Counted from the stretch's first letter, positions 7,652 to 17,987 are shown. The stretch: 64,000 nucleotides of DNA from Nitrospira sp. (GCA_031315995.1 JALDRG010000006.1:124001-188000), one strand, 5' to 3'. Numbers and translations: made by a program. The notes: generated by a model from the sequence alone, not told the origin.

Positions 7652-9664
7652 GTGGCGAATTCTAACCCGACACCTCCAGACTCGCGTCCGTTGCGGATTG
7701 CGCTCATCGGCGCGGGCCGTCATGCCCAGCACCATGCCCGCGCTATTGTGCGCTGCTCGGGTGTTCAGCTGGTCGCGGTGGCTGACCCGTCGGATGCGGC
7801 TCAAGCGGCCATGCGCGATATTGTCCCGGGCATCGGCTGTTTCAAGACGCCTGAGGAGCTGTTCGCCTCCGAACGGCTCAACGTGGTGCATATCATTACC
7901 CCGCCGGCCTCGCATGCTCCGCTCGCCAGGATGGCGCTCAAGGCGGGGTGCCACATTTATGTTGAAAAGCCCTTTACCGAGTCGGTAGAGGATGCGCAAC
8001 AACTTCTCGAGGAGGCCAGCGCAAAGGGGCTTCGCGTCTGCGCCGGCCATCAGTTGCTATATGAACCGCCGACGCGGGTATTGACCCGCTATCTGCCCTC
8101 AATCGGCCGGGTCGTACATGTCGAGAGCTATTTTTCATTTCGGACCGTGCGCCATGCGCCGGGCGGCCGCAAGGTGCTTCGCGCCGACCACCAGTTGCTC
8201 GATATCCTGCCGCACCCGGTCTATTTGTTGCTTCAGGTGTTGGAACAGGCCGGCGAGGGAAGGACCGAACTGCTCTCGCTGGAGGTGAGCCAGGCCGGGA
8301 CCGTGCACGCGCTGGTGCGACGCGGCGGAGTGACGGGTATTTTGATCGTGACGCTGGAAGGGCGTCCCGTTGAGAGTTATCTGCGGGTGATCGGGCGGAA
8401 CGGGTCGTTGTTCGCCGATTACGTCCGAAGCACCACGCAGCGTGCCATCGGTCCCGGTTCATCCGGTATCGATAAGTTGTTCGCGCCGTACCGACAAGCC
8501 TGGCAATTGTTGATCGGCACAACCTCCGCAATGGCGAGCCGCTTTCTCAAGAGCCAGCGGAGTTATCCCGGTTTGGCCGAACTGTTTTCCGCCTTCTACG
8601 AGTCTGCGCGGAGCGGTGGTCCCTCTCCCTTGTCGCCGGAGAGTTTGCTGGAGACGGTGCGCATTTGTGAGCGGGTGGCGAAGGCCCTCAAGGTGGGAGA
8701 GGCCAAGGCCTTGGCGGCGGCTGCACCGAAACCGGTCGAGAGTCGGGGTGTGCTGGTCACCGGTGGTACCGGGTTTTTGGGGAAAGAAATCGTCCGCGCG
8801 CTCTTGTCGCGCGGCCGTCCTGTTCGTGTGGTGGCGCGTCGTGAGCCATCCCCCTGGGAGCGGATCGCCGGCGCCGATTATGTGGTGGCCGATGTGGCGA
8901 CGGGAGTTGCCGCGCAGCTCTTCAAGGGCGTGGACACCGTCATTCACGCCGCGGCAGAAACGGCCGGTGGGTGGCCGGAGCATCAGCGTAATTCTCTCGA
9001 CGCCACCGAGCAAATGGTTCGTGGGGCTGCTGCGGCAGGTCTCACGCGCTTCGTCCATGTCAGCAGTCTAGCGGTATTGGCGCAGGGCCACGGTCGGCCG
9101 ATCGGCGATGACCATCCGTTGGAGCCGGACAGCAAGGGGTCGGGTCCCTATGTATGGGGAAAGTTGGAATCGGAACGCCTCGCGGTCCAACTCGGTAAGG
9201 AACTCGGTCTTTCCGTGAAGGTGATTCGTCCCGGGGCACTGGTCGACTATCGTGATTTCGATCCGCCGGGCCGTCTGGGCAAGCGATTGGGTAATATCTT
9301 CGTCGCCGTCGGCTCATCGAGTGATCGTCTGGGAGTCGTGGATGTCGGGTTTGCCGGTCGATTTCTTGGCTGGATGACGGACGCGTGGGACCAAGTCCCC
9401 AGCCCCTTGAACCTACTCGATCCGGTGTCACCATCCAAACACGAGCTGTTGGACCGTCTCCGGCAAGCCAATCCAGACCTGACGGTCGTTTGGCTGCCGA
9501 GACTGCTGCTCCTGCCGCTCTCATGGCTGGCGACGCTGGCGCAGAAAATCCTTTGTCCCGGAAAGCCGGCGATCGATGTGGCCAAAGTCTTCAGCGTCCT
9601 GCCCTACGATACCTCCGGTATCGCGAAGCTGGCTCCTTACGTGGATCACGTGTCCGAGAGATGA
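7652..9664 (+). CDS. Fused Gfo/Idh/MocA oxidoreductase and NAD-dependent epimerase/dehydratase
   Basis: This 670-residue protein joins two NAD(P) enzymes. Residues about 15-355 are a Gfo/Idh/MocA dehydrogenase: Rossmann G-A-G-R-H-A-Q-H, the E-K-P-F motif near residue 110, and a C-terminal alpha/beta domain. Residues about 365-670 are an extended SDR: T-G-G-T-G-F-L-G, and a Y-V-W-G-K catalytic Tyr/Lys pair after V-S-S-L-A. A GTG start is used. Each half has full family length, so this is a true fusion rather than a misread frame. It likely performs two steps on a nucleotide sugar or cyclitol for the adjacent polysaccharide genes, though the SDR half also resembles 3-beta-hydroxysteroid dehydrogenase-like enzymes. 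The substrate is unknown. Confidence 0.88.
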   Translation: MANSNPTPPDSRPLRIALIGAGRHAQHHARAIVRCSGVQLVAVADPSDAAQAAMRDIVPGIGCFKTPEELFASERLNVVHIITPPASHAPLARMALKAGCHIYVEKPFTESVEDAQQLLEEASAKGLRVCAGHQLLYEPPTRVLTRYLPSIGRVVHVESYFSFRTVRHAPGGRKVLRADHQLLDILPHPVYLLLQVLEQAGEGRTELLSLEVSQAGTVHALVRRGGVTGILIVTLEGRPVESYLRVIGRNGSLFADYVRSTTQRAIGPGSSGIDKLFAPYRQAWQLLIGTTSAMASRFLKSQRSYPGLAELFSAFYESARSGGPSPLSPESLLETVRICERVAKALKVGEAKALAAAAPKPVESRGVLVTGGTGFLGKEIVRALLSRGRPVRVVARREPSPWERIAGADYVVADVATGVAAQLFKGVDTVIHAAAETAGGWPEHQRNSLDATEQMVRGAAAAGLTRFVHVSSLAVLAQGHGRPIGDDHPLEPDSKGSGPYVWGKLESERLAVQLGKELGLSVKVIRPGALVDYRDFDPPGRLGKRLGNIFVAVGSSSDRLGVVDVGFAGRFLGWMTDAWDQVPSPLNLLDPVSPSKHELLDRLRQANPDLTVVWLPRLLLLPLSWLATLAQKILCPGKPAIDVAKVFSVLPYDTSGIAKLAPYVDHVSER

Positions 9665-9886
9665 CCACTGTCTTCCGCAAGATCGGCGTGCAGCCGATTC
9701 ATCCTAGTCTCGAACAACGTAAAAGCTGCAACGAAGTAATTGAAAAATATGGCGATGTTCGTGGGCATTGAAAAAGATGTCCCTCGGGGTTGATTTGAGG
9801 CGTCAGAGCGGGTAAGTCTTAGAGGTATCCCACGAGTAGGATCGTCCCCAAACGGCAATAGTCTCACCACCGAAGAGTTGCTCATC

Positions 9887-11149
9887 ATGAATATTGGATT
9901 GAATGCGCGTGCGCTTACCATCGGTCTGGCCTTTCTGGGTATCGTCTCAGGCTGTGCGGCGGACCAGCGCTGGCGTTCATCTATGCAGGAAGGCAATAAC
10001 GCTCTGCGTGCCGGCGACTATATCCATGCGGAAGAATCCTTCGTGGCCGCGCGTAAGGAAGCGGAAGTGCTCGATCCTCAAGGGAAACGTCTGGCCGACA
10101 CGTTGAGTCAGCTGGGTGAGGTGAATCGTGAGTTGGGGCGTCTTCCGCGAGCCGAGGCGCTCTTTCAAGAGGCATTGGCGATCAGGGAGCGTGTGTTTGG
10201 TCCGTCTCATGCCGATACGGCTTCGAGTCTGACCGATTTGGGCGAGCTCTACCGCATGCAGGGACTCTACACGCAATCTGAGGCGCTCCATCAACGGGCG
10301 AGAGAAATCCGCGAAAAGGTGTTCGGCGCGGACCATAGTAAGACGGCGGAGAGTTTGAACAATATTGCCGTCGTCTATCAAGACCAACGGCGGTTCGCTG
10401 ACGCCGAGCCGGTATTACAGCGGGCACTCGCGATTTTCGAAAAGCAGCTCGGGCCTGAGCAGAGTTTGACGGCGATTACGCGCGATAACTTGGCAAAACT
10501 GTATCAGGCTCAGGGGCAACATGCCCGCGCCATGCCGCTATACCAGCGCGCGTTGACGATTCATGAGAAGGCCTTCGGCCCCAACCATCCGATTGTGGCC
10601 AGGAATCTTGAAAATCTCGCGGACACGTACCGGGCTCAAAATCAGTACCCTCAGGCCGAGGTGTTGTATCAACGTGCCGTCAGCATTTTCAGGAAATCCA
10701 TCGGCAACGACCATGTCGATACGGCCGAGGCCATGAGCCGCTTGGGACAACTGTATGAGCTGCAGGGCCTCTACTCGCAGGCGGAGCCCCTCTTTCAGCA
10801 GGCGATCGCCATTCGTGAAAAACAGCAGGGAGCGGAGAATCCTCAGGTGGCCGGCGAACTCAAGAATTTGGCGGGTCTGTATCAATCGCAGAATAAGTTG
10901 GAGCAGTCTGAGGATCTCTATAAACAGGCGCTTCTGATCTATGAACAGTCTGTCGGGTATGATGGCGAGGCCTACGCGAAGACGCTGAAGAGTTATGCTT
11001 CCCTGTTGAGACGCAAGCAACGCTCAGGGGAAGCCGACCGCCTGGAGGAGCGTGCCAAGAGTGTGCTGAAGCGTCTCTCGTTGGAGAACCAGAGTCAGGG
11101 GAAAACCGCTGCGGATGTCACTCTCCCGCCGGTTTCGCCGTTGCCATAG
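9887..11149 (+). CDS. TPR-repeat (kinesin light chain-like) lipoprotein
   Basis: This 420-residue protein has an N-terminal export signal ending in I-V-S-G-C, a lipobox, so it is probably anchored in the periplasm or outer membrane through the Cys near residue 22. The rest is about eight tandem 42-residue tetratricopeptide repeats of the kinesin light-chain type, each marked by A-x-x-L-Y/F-Q-x-A-L-x-I-x-E-K and a G-x-x-H/N-P spacer. These arrays are protein-binding scaffolds. A TTG three codons upstream is possible, but the ATG gives a better signal peptide. It stands alone between two 220-bp spacers. Partners are unknown. Confidence 0.88.
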   Translation: MNIGLNARALTIGLAFLGIVSGCAADQRWRSSMQEGNNALRAGDYIHAEESFVAARKEAEVLDPQGKRLADTLSQLGEVNRELGRLPRAEALFQEALAIRERVFGPSHADTASSLTDLGELYRMQGLYTQSEALHQRAREIREKVFGADHSKTAESLNNIAVVYQDQRRFADAEPVLQRALAIFEKQLGPEQSLTAITRDNLAKLYQAQGQHARAMPLYQRALTIHEKAFGPNHPIVARNLENLADTYRAQNQYPQAEVLYQRAVSIFRKSIGNDHVDTAEAMSRLGQLYELQGLYSQAEPLFQQAIAIREKQQGAENPQVAGELKNLAGLYQSQNKLEQSEDLYKQALLIYEQSVGYDGEAYAKTLKSYASLLRRKQRSGEADRLEERAKSVLKRLSLENQSQGKTAADVTLPPVSPLP

Positions 11150-11373
11150 GCCATTCCATCCGCCGCCTTCCTCGCCCACGCGTCATTTGTAAAGACCCCC
11201 GATCCGTTTTCATTCAAGGCCGCGCGTCCTGCGGTCGTGGTACCCAATCAGCACTCGCCTCACCAATCCGTCTACGACGATCGCCGGCGGAAGTCCCTAT
11301 TGAGGCGTGGCGCATAATCCCCTACACTGTGGCCGCTTCAACAGGTTGGTGTGATCCACCCGGAGGGACCTCC

Positions 11374-12126
11374 ATGAATCGAATGGTGATTGCCGCGCTT
11401 GTCCTCGCACTTCTAGCCGGGGGAGCCTGTGCCGGTAAGCCTCAGAAGAAACAGTTTCAGCGCCTGGCCGGGGAATACGTCTCGCCGGTCCACGTCACCA
11501 AGCCGGTCGACCAGCAGAGTGCGGTGATCGGGATCAGCATCAAGAGTGCTGCGTGGGTCCCCAACACGGAAGATCGGGTGTATCTGGTGAAGGTCGAGCA
11601 GGACCGCGACGTGCTTGAAGGCTCAAGGCTCATTCCGACGAGCATCATGGCTCCGCCTCCCGGAGCCGCGGGAGGAGGGACGGTCTATGTGCAGAATGTC
11701 CCGCCTGGGCGGTATGCCGCCGTGGCGTTCAGCACATCGGAAAAGGGATTCGGCAAGGTGCGCGAAGTCACGCTGTTCCTGTTGCCCAAGACGGCGGTGA
11801 AACACAGCGATACGACCGTGGCTCCCGGGAGCATCAGCTTCATGGGGGAGTATGAAGTCGGTACGTCCACGATGGTGCTGCAGGAGAAGGCTGCCGATGA
11901 GGTGCAGGAGCATTACTTCGAAGCGTTTTGGGGTAAGCCGCTGGCGCAAGTCATCGCTGATCTTCAGGTGATCGGCACGCCGGCTTATTTCGCCGTGCAT
12001 ACGGTCAGCATAAAGCAGGCCAATCGGGATGCCGATGCCGAAGCGCGGTTCCTGGCTGCCGCCACGCGCGATCTCGCACCGGCCTGGGCGCCGGTGATCG
12101 AGCGGCGTCGAACAGCGGCGAGGTAA
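11374..12126 (+). CDS. Exported protein of unknown function
   Basis: The 250-residue protein starts at an ATG with a CGGAGGGA ribosome-binding site 6 bp upstream. A signal peptide covers residues 1-22 (hydrophobic L-V-L-A-L-L-A-G-G-A-C-A); the Cys near its end could allow lipoprotein processing, but the lipobox is poor. The mature part is beta-rich with a P-P-G-R-Y-A-A-V-A-F segment near residue 110, as in proteins with a carboxypeptidase-regulatory or DUF2141-like beta-sandwich. I do not recognise a specific family. A weak hairpin lies just downstream. Confidence 0.7.
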   Translation: MNRMVIAALVLALLAGGACAGKPQKKQFQRLAGEYVSPVHVTKPVDQQSAVIGISIKSAAWVPNTEDRVYLVKVEQDRDVLEGSRLIPTSIMAPPPGAAGGGTVYVQNVPPGRYAAVAFSTSEKGFGKVREVTLFLLPKTAVKHSDTTVAPGSISFMGEYEVGTSTMVLQEKAADEVQEHYFEAFWGKPLAQVIADLQVIGTPAYFAVHTVSIKQANRDADAEARFLAAATRDLAPAWAPVIERRRTAAR

Positions 12127-12150
12127 GGGTTAGTCTTCAGAATGGTCGAT

Positions 12151-12172
12151 GTCGCGCTTCTCTTGGCGCGAC
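12151..12172. terminator. Weak stem-loop downstream of exported hypothetical
   Basis: GTCGCGC at 12151-12157 pairs perfectly with GCGCGAC at 12166-12172 around an 8-nt loop. Only a short pyrimidine run (GTTCTCC) follows, so it is a weak intrinsic terminator at best. Confidence 0.35.
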
Positions 12173-12365
12173 GTTCTCCGACCTATGCGCTGTTCTGAGT
12201 CGAAGCTTCGACTCACAGAGGCAGCGGCTCCGTCCAATGGGAACGAACTCTGCCCTCGTTGCCATCCTCGTCTGTTAACGAAAAATTTACCTAAGCTGGA
12301 CTCGCCTGTGATCCCCTCCCTGTAGCCTGGTGCCGATCGGTTCACTGACCAGCACAGGGGGTACT

Positions 12366-12746
12366 ATGCGACTTATAGAAAAAGGTTCACGCACCTACCG
12401 GTCCCACCCAGGCCGTCAAGAGGTCTTATCTCTCCGCCATGCGCTGCTGAGAACCAGACGCATGCTGTTGCTGCACGATGCGAAGAGGGTTGCTCTGCAA
12501 CTGGAGCAGGCAGCCCCGGCCGACGAACGCGGGGGAGTTGCCGACGATCTCCTCACGCAGCAAGCATCCGCTACGCTTCGACAAGTCGAGCGCGCGTTGC
12601 ACCATATGCTCGAGGCGAACTACGGCCTGTGTCGTGAATGCAGGCAGGATATTCAGTTCTCACGACTCAGGCGCAGTCCGCAGGCAACGCTCTGCGGGAC
12701 CTGTATTGAGCAACGTCTTGAATGCCTGTCCGCCGACGCGCTCTAA
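12366..12746 (+). CDS. DksA/TraR-type zinc-finger protein
   Basis: The 126-residue protein has a helical N-terminal half (a coiled-coil-like segment, residues about 20-90) and a C-terminal four-Cys zinc finger, C-R-E-C ... C-G-T-C near residues 94-115, spaced as in DksA/TraR. DksA proteins enter the RNA polymerase secondary channel and, with ppGpp, adjust rRNA and stress promoters; shorter relatives with this layout are common in Nitrospira. The D-x-x-D-x-A tip of DksA is not obvious, so it may be a DksA-like paralogue with another role. A purine-rich AGGGGG precedes the ATG. It faces ppk across a 232-bp spacer in which I see no gene or strong terminator. Confidence 0.8.
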   Translation: MRLIEKGSRTYRSHPGRQEVLSLRHALLRTRRMLLLHDAKRVALQLEQAAPADERGGVADDLLTQQASATLRQVERALHHMLEANYGLCRECRQDIQFSRLRRSPQATLCGTCIEQRLECLSADAL

Positions 12747-12978
12747 CAGGCGGCGGAACAACTGGGACGTGTGCGTGGATCCAGGCTGGGGCTATGTCAC
12801 GATCACGTGAAACTGGGTGCGGACGCAGCAGTCCGGCGGATCTTCTACGGCATCGGGCTACCGTGTCTCCAATCTTTGGTACTCCATCTACCTGTTGAAA
12901 TGATGTGATCAGATAGCCTGATAAGCGACCGCTTAAGGAGAGGTGAATAGTGACGCGTGGCTTGCGGCTCGAAGAAGA

Positions 12979-15117
12979 TTAGGTCACGAGTCTATTCATG
13001 AGCCATTGCTGGGACGAACGTGCGGCCCGTCGTCCGGGCGTCTGCCGCCGGTAGGTCCCGTCTCGATGGAGAATCCAGGCGTGGGTATTGTCTTCCAGGT
13101 AGGGTCGGAGGCCTTCGTCGATCACGCGGCGCCGCAACGCTGGATCCAGCACCGGAAAGGCGACTTCGATGCGTCGAAAGAAGTTCCGATCCATCCAATC
13201 GGCGCTCGAGAGAAAGACTCGGTCGTCGCCGTCGTTCAAGAAGTAGAAGATCCGGCTGTGTTCCAGGAAGCGTCCGATGATGGAACGCACGCGGATATGT
13301 TCCGAGAGTCCCGCGATGCCGGGCCGTAAAGCACAGGGGCCGCGGACGATCAAGTCGATCTTCACACCGGCCTGGGAAGCCTTATAGAGGGCTCGAATAA
13401 TCTGGGGTTCAAGCAGCGCGTTCATCTTGGCGATGATATGGGCTGGTCGCCCTTGCTTGGCACGGTCGGTTTCGCGGCCGATCCATTTCAGCAGTGTGGC
13501 ATGCAATGTAAAGGGTGATTGGAGGAGGTGTTTGAGCCGACCGGGACGACCCAAGGAGGTCAGTTGCTGAAACACCGTTCGGACGTCCCGACCGATCGCC
13601 GCATCACAGGTGAGCAATCCGAAATCGGTATAGAGCCGCGCATTGCGGGCGTGATAATTGCCGGTTCCGAGATGCGTGTATGTCCGCAGCATCCGGCCTT
13701 CGCGTCGAAGCACGAGGCTCATTTTGGCGTGTGTCTTGAGCCCGACCACGCCATACACCACATGCGCGCCGGCCTCCTCCAAATCATGCGCCAGTTCGAT
13801 GTTGGCTTCCTCGTCGAAGCGGGCTCGTAGTTCGATGACCACGGTGACTTCTTTTCCGCCCCGCGCGGCATCCACCAGCGATTGCACGATAGCTGAATCC
13901 GCCCCGGTTCGATATAACGTCTGTTTGATCGTGAGGACGTGCGGATCCGTTGCCGCTTGCCGAAGGAATTCCGTTATCGGCGCGAATGACTGGAAGGGAT
14001 GATGCAGCAGAATATCGCCTTGTCGGATGGCGTCAAACCAATCCTCGCTCGGCACCGGGGTGGTGGGAACGCTGGGAGTAAACGATTGGAACTTCAAATC
14101 AGGCCGCTCGACGAGATCGGGTACCGCCATCAGTCGATGCAGATTGACCGGCCCATGGCACTGATACACATCGCGCGCATCGAGATGGAATTGTTCCCGC
14201 AGAAAATAGACCAGGTCGGTCGGGCAGTTGTCCGCCACCTCAAGCCGCACTTCGTCGCCGAATCGCCTGTCCGGAAGCTGGCCCTCGAGCGCTCGTCGGA
14301 GGTCGTCGACGTCTTCATCGTCCACAAAGAGATTGCTGTTTCGCGTGACACGGAACTGGTAACAACCGGTGACGCGCATGCCCGGAAAAAGTTGGTGGAC
14401 AAATGCATGGATGACCGACGAGAGAAAGGCGAAATCGTGCGGCCAGGCGGCATTGCGCGCGGGAAGGCGGATCACGCGCGGCAGCGACCGTGGGACTTGG
14501 ACGATCACGGTACCGTTGGGGCGGCCGAAGGCATCCGTTCCCTCGAGAGTCACCAAAAAGTTGAGACTTTTGTTGAGCAGTTTGGGAAAGGGATGCGCGG
14601 GATCCAGGCTGACCGGGCTCAGGAGCGGCAGGAGCTCCCGTGAGAAAAACCGGCGCATCCATCGAATGTGCGCCGGCATCCAATCCGCGCGCTTGAGAAA
14701 TCGGATACGCTGGTCGGCCAGCTGAGGGATGAGCGACTGATTCAGGACGACGTATTGCTCGTGCACCAACTGGTGCGTGAGGGCGGCGATGCGGGCCAGG
14801 AGCTCCGACGGAGTCAGTCCGTCGGCGCCCCGCTGTTCGACTCCATGGGTGACCTGCTCTTTCAGTCCGGCGACCCGGACTTCGAAAAACTCGTCGAGAT
14901 TGGAGCTCACGATGCAGAGGTACTTCAATCGTTCCAGCAAAGGGACCTTCTGGTCCTTTGCCAAATCGAGCACGCGCCGGTTGAATTCCAGGAGGCTCAA
15001 CTCGCGATTGAGATACCATTCCGGCCTGGAGAGATCACTCGTGGCCGGCCGATGGCGAGTCACCTTCGGAGTCGAAGCGCGGAGTTGTGTGTCTGAGGCT
15101 GTATGCTGCGAGGACAT
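12979..15117 (-). CDS. ppk1: Polyphosphate kinase 1
   Basis: The 712-residue enzyme reversibly transfers the gamma phosphate of ATP to a growing polyphosphate chain. It shows the whole family order: N-terminal helical domain (W-Y-L-N-R-E-L-S-L-L-E-F, S-S-N-L-D-E-F-F), a PHP-like head, and two phospholipase-D-like C-terminal domains. The nucleotide-contact block V-G-L-K-T-H-A-K and the autophosphorylated-His block T-H-L-G-T-G-N-Y-H lie near residues 440-480. The length is normal (E. coli 688). It gives the cell a phosphate and energy store. The gene reads away from the lectin-fold gene, about 100 bp away. Confidence 0.95.
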   Translation of the reverse strand: MSSQHTASDTQLRASTPKVTRHRPATSDLSRPEWYLNRELSLLEFNRRVLDLAKDQKVPLLERLKYLCIVSSNLDEFFEVRVAGLKEQVTHGVEQRGADGLTPSELLARIAALTHQLVHEQYVVLNQSLIPQLADQRIRFLKRADWMPAHIRWMRRFFSRELLPLLSPVSLDPAHPFPKLLNKSLNFLVTLEGTDAFGRPNGTVIVQVPRSLPRVIRLPARNAAWPHDFAFLSSVIHAFVHQLFPGMRVTGCYQFRVTRNSNLFVDDEDVDDLRRALEGQLPDRRFGDEVRLEVADNCPTDLVYFLREQFHLDARDVYQCHGPVNLHRLMAVPDLVERPDLKFQSFTPSVPTTPVPSEDWFDAIRQGDILLHHPFQSFAPITEFLRQAATDPHVLTIKQTLYRTGADSAIVQSLVDAARGGKEVTVVIELRARFDEEANIELAHDLEEAGAHVVYGVVGLKTHAKMSLVLRREGRMLRTYTHLGTGNYHARNARLYTDFGLLTCDAAIGRDVRTVFQQLTSLGRPGRLKHLLQSPFTLHATLLKWIGRETDRAKQGRPAHIIAKMNALLEPQIIRALYKASQAGVKIDLIVRGPCALRPGIAGLSEHIRVRSIIGRFLEHSRIFYFLNDGDDRVFLSSADWMDRNFFRRIEVAFPVLDPALRRRVIDEGLRPYLEDNTHAWILHRDGTYRRQTPGRRAARSSQQWLMNRLVT

Positions 15118-15218
15118 AACCAGTGGACCGGCAGTCTACCCCACCCGTAGGAAGTTAGTGGGTCAAGATATGGTTAATTGTTGGTATTGCGGTCCGGACT
15201 CCCACGTCGCCGCGAACC

Positions 15219-16127
15219 TCACAGGGCGCACCCGATGCGCGAGGTGGAGACTACGAAGTTGTCCAGGTATCGCTGTTGAATTCGGGTGAAGGGGACCGAG
15301 GTCCAATAGTGTTCCAGATATACGGCGTTGATGCCGTATTCGCTATAGGTTCCGATCCAATTGATCCCGGTCCGTTGCGCCTCAAGTTGATCGTTGATCC
15401 AATATTCAAAGACGCCGTCGTCGGCACCGCCGGTGTTCAGCTTCATATGGACCTCGATGCAAAACCATGTGCCGACGTTGGTCGGGCTGAACAGGGGAGT
15501 CCGACCAACGGCCGCTCCCAGCCATCGCAAGCGAGGGAAATCGTTGTAGGTTGTGGTGCGCAACGCACCGAGTTCATCCGTGCCTGATGCAGGGTCGAGA
15601 TAGAGTCGTTCGGGATCTGAACCGGGCGGTCCTCCGCTCCACAGATGGCCGATGGCGGCTTGCGCAAACCGGTCGGTGGACAGAATCGTGGCCCTGGTGA
15701 GTTTGTCGGCGCCGCCGCCGATCCACCCCGGTTGAAGTCGCAGATCGAATCGCCAATAGATGTCTCGATACGTTGCAGTCCCGGCATCGACCGGCGTCAT
15801 ATACGCGCTCGGAGTCTTGCCGAATGCCAGGTGGAGCGAACCGCCGTGCGGATCGCCGGGCAGATATTCCGTGCGCATGCCGGTAGATTGGCCGACTCCC
15901 GCTCCGGTCTCACGGACGAAACGGCCATGTCGAATGTCGTATTCGAAATACCTCTTCAATCGATCGATCTCGAAATCGTCGCACCAGAGCCATTCCGGAT
16001 GACGGGTCTGCCAGTCGGTACAAGCAGCCTCGGCGCGTGCCGCAGCGACAGCGGAGTGGCCCGCCTCGACGAAGCAGGCGACGGCAAGCATCGTCGCCGC
16101 GAGACTCCATCGAAGCAGGATGGCCAT
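15219..16127 (-). CDS. Exported concanavalin A-like (polysaccharide lyase-like) protein
   Basis: This 302-residue protein has an N-terminal signal peptide (residues 1-30, hydrophobic then A-x-A-E-A-A). The mature N-terminus holds W-L-W-C-D-D-F-E and a central I-Y-W-R-F-D-L-R-L stretch, a layout resembling the jelly-roll sandwich of heparin-lyase or laminarinase-like proteins. A second Cys at the extreme C-terminus may pair with the first. No catalytic set can be named with certainty, so carbohydrate binding without cleavage is equally possible. The gene ends 2 bp before the ilvD stop region on the same strand, so it follows ilvD closely, though a functional link is not obvious. Confidence 0.6.
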   Translation of the reverse strand: MAILLRWSLAATMLAVACFVEAGHSAVAAARAEAACTDWQTRHPEWLWCDDFEIDRLKRYFEYDIRHGRFVRETGAGVGQSTGMRTEYLPGDPHGGSLHLAFGKTPSAYMTPVDAGTATYRDIYWRFDLRLQPGWIGGGADKLTRATILSTDRFAQAAIGHLWSGGPPGSDPERLYLDPASGTDELGALRTTTYNDFPRLRWLGAAVGRTPLFSPTNVGTWFCIEVHMKLNTGGADDGVFEYWINDQLEAQRTGINWIGTYSEYGINAVYLEHYWTSVPFTRIQQRYLDNFVVSTSRIGCAL

Positions 16128-16129
16128 GG

Positions 16130-17803
16130 TTAGGTCGTTACCGCGCCTTCCGAGGCGGAGGAGACGTGGCGGGCGTATTTCCCCATCACCCCGGATAGGT
16201 AACGAGGGGACGGGTGTTTCACCTTCTTCAAGCGCGCGGCCAGTTCCTTTTGTGTCACATTGACGTCCAGTCGTCGCTTGGTGATGTCGAAGGTGATGAT
16301 ATCGCCGGTCTTCACCGCCGCGATCGGGCCGCCCTTGACGGCCTCCGGCGCGACATGCCCGGCCATCAAACCATGGGTGGCCCCGGAGAATCGCCCGTCC
16401 GTGAGCAGGGCCACTGAATCGCCGAGTCCTGCTCCGACAATGGCGGCCGTGACTCCCAACATCTCCCGCATGCCCGGGCCTCCCGACGGCCCTTCATATC
16501 GAATGACGATCACATCGCCGGCTTTGATTTTTCCGGACTGCACGGCCTTGAAGGCATCCTCCTCGCGCTCATAGACCTTGGCCGGTCCGCTGAAATGCAG
16601 AATAGAGTGTCCGGCGACTTTCACGACGCAACCTTCCGGCGCCAAGTTGCCCTTCAGGATCACCAAGCCCCCTGTCGGCTTGATCGGGGTGGACAGGGGT
16701 CGCAGGACCTGCTGGTCCGGTTTCTCCACGGCGGCCTTGGCCTCCTCACCGATCGTGCGTCCGCTGACGGTGATTTGATCCGGATGCAGGATCTTTGCAT
16801 CGATCAACCGTTTGGCTACGAGAGTCGTGCCACCGGCGGCATATAGGTCCGCCGCCGTGAAGCGGCCGCCTGGCTTCAGGTCGGCCAGCAACGGCACTTT
16901 TCGGTTGATCTTGTCGAAATCATCGATGGTGAGCCGCACGCCCATTTCGCGCGCTACGGCCAGCAGGTGCAGCACGGCATTCGTCGATCCGCCGGTCGTC
17001 GCTACGGCGGCGATCGCATTTTCGATGGAGCGGCGCGTGATGATTTGTTTGGGGCGGATATCTTTCTTGAGCAGGTCCATGACCAATTTGCCGCATTCGA
17101 ACGCCACATCGTCCTTGCGTTGGTCCATGGCCGGGACGCCGTTCCGTCCCATCGGCGAGATCCCGAGAAATTCAAACGCGATGGCCATCGTATTGGCCGT
17201 GAACTGGCCGCCGCAGGCGCCGGGACCAGGACAGGCGTGGTCTTCGAGATCCTTGAGTTCCGCATTCGTCATCGTGCCGGCGGCATGTTTGCCGACAGCT
17301 TCGAAGACGTCTTGAATCGTGACGTCGTGTCCCTGGAACTGCCCCGGCATGATGGAGCCGCCGTAGAGCATGAGCGACGGCACGTTCAAGCGGCAGAGTG
17401 CCATAACGGTCCCGGGAATGGTCTTGTCGCAACCCGACAGGGCAATGACTCCGTCAAACAGGTGTCCGCGCGCGACCAGCTCGATGGAGTCGGCGATGAC
17501 TTCCCGGCTGATGAGCGATGCCTTCATGCCCTCGGTGCCCATGGAAATCCCGTCCGACACCGCGATGGTGTTGTATTCGATCGGCGTGCCGCCGGCGGCG
17601 CGGATACCGGCCTTCACGCGTTCGGACAAACGGCGGAGGTGGAAATTGCAGGGCATGACTTCAATCCAGGTGTTGGCGACGCCGATCAAGGGGCGTTCGA
17701 GGTCGGCATCGGTGAAGCCGACGGCCTTGAGCATGGCGCGGGCCGGCGCGCGGCCTGGTCCGTCGAGCAAGTTGTGGCTTTTGTGTCGAGGGTCGATCGT
17801 CAT
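16130..17803 (-). CDS. ilvD: Dihydroxy-acid dehydratase
   Basis: The 557-residue enzyme dehydrates 2,3-dihydroxy-isovalerate and 2,3-dihydroxy-3-methylvalerate to the 2-keto acids that precede valine, leucine and isoleucine. Three iron-sulfur ligands are visible: C52 (M-P-C-N), C125 (G-C-D-K-T-I-P-G) and C197 (P-G-A-C-G-G). Retention of all three, and the length of about 557, suit the class commonly carrying a [2Fe-2S] cluster. The G-R-F-S-G-A-T-H-G loop near residue 465 is intact. The start has a GGAG upstream on the minus strand. It is the only branched-chain amino-acid gene in view. Confidence 0.96.
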   Translation of the reverse strand: MTIDPRHKSHNLLDGPGRAPARAMLKAVGFTDADLERPLIGVANTWIEVMPCNFHLRRLSERVKAGIRAAGGTPIEYNTIAVSDGISMGTEGMKASLISREVIADSIELVARGHLFDGVIALSGCDKTIPGTVMALCRLNVPSLMLYGGSIMPGQFQGHDVTIQDVFEAVGKHAAGTMTNAELKDLEDHACPGPGACGGQFTANTMAIAFEFLGISPMGRNGVPAMDQRKDDVAFECGKLVMDLLKKDIRPKQIITRRSIENAIAAVATTGGSTNAVLHLLAVAREMGVRLTIDDFDKINRKVPLLADLKPGGRFTAADLYAAGGTTLVAKRLIDAKILHPDQITVSGRTIGEEAKAAVEKPDQQVLRPLSTPIKPTGGLVILKGNLAPEGCVVKVAGHSILHFSGPAKVYEREEDAFKAVQSGKIKAGDVIVIRYEGPSGGPGMREMLGVTAAIVGAGLGDSVALLTDGRFSGATHGLMAGHVAPEAVKGGPIAAVKTGDIITFDITKRRLDVNVTQKELAARLKKVKHPSPRYLSGVMGKYARHVSSASEGAVTT

Positions 17804-17987
17804 GGGAACTCCTTCATTTACGGGATCGGAAGACTGCCGTTCAGCACATCGCGCTCTCTTTGGTGGGCCGCAAACTTTCGCACAGATGGGCGCGAAGGGT
17901 CAATCCGCCGGTCTTGCCGTCGGCCGGGGTTCAGACGGGACGCGAGAAGGAGAAGCGGGAGGAAACAGATGATCGGGGAGGATGGAC

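Noticed and set aside
9661..9771. 36-residue frame overlapping the end of the fused oxidoreductase (ATGA)
   Set aside because: Too short, no recognisable features, and no ribosome-binding site distinct from the upstream gene.
11290..11330. TTGAGG...CATAAT as a promoter for the exported hypothetical
   Set aside because: The boxes are only 7 bp apart, too close for a sigma-70 promoter.
12747..12978. Possible terminator between dksA-like and ppk genes
   Set aside because: Only short scattered complementary stretches; no stem with a U-run.
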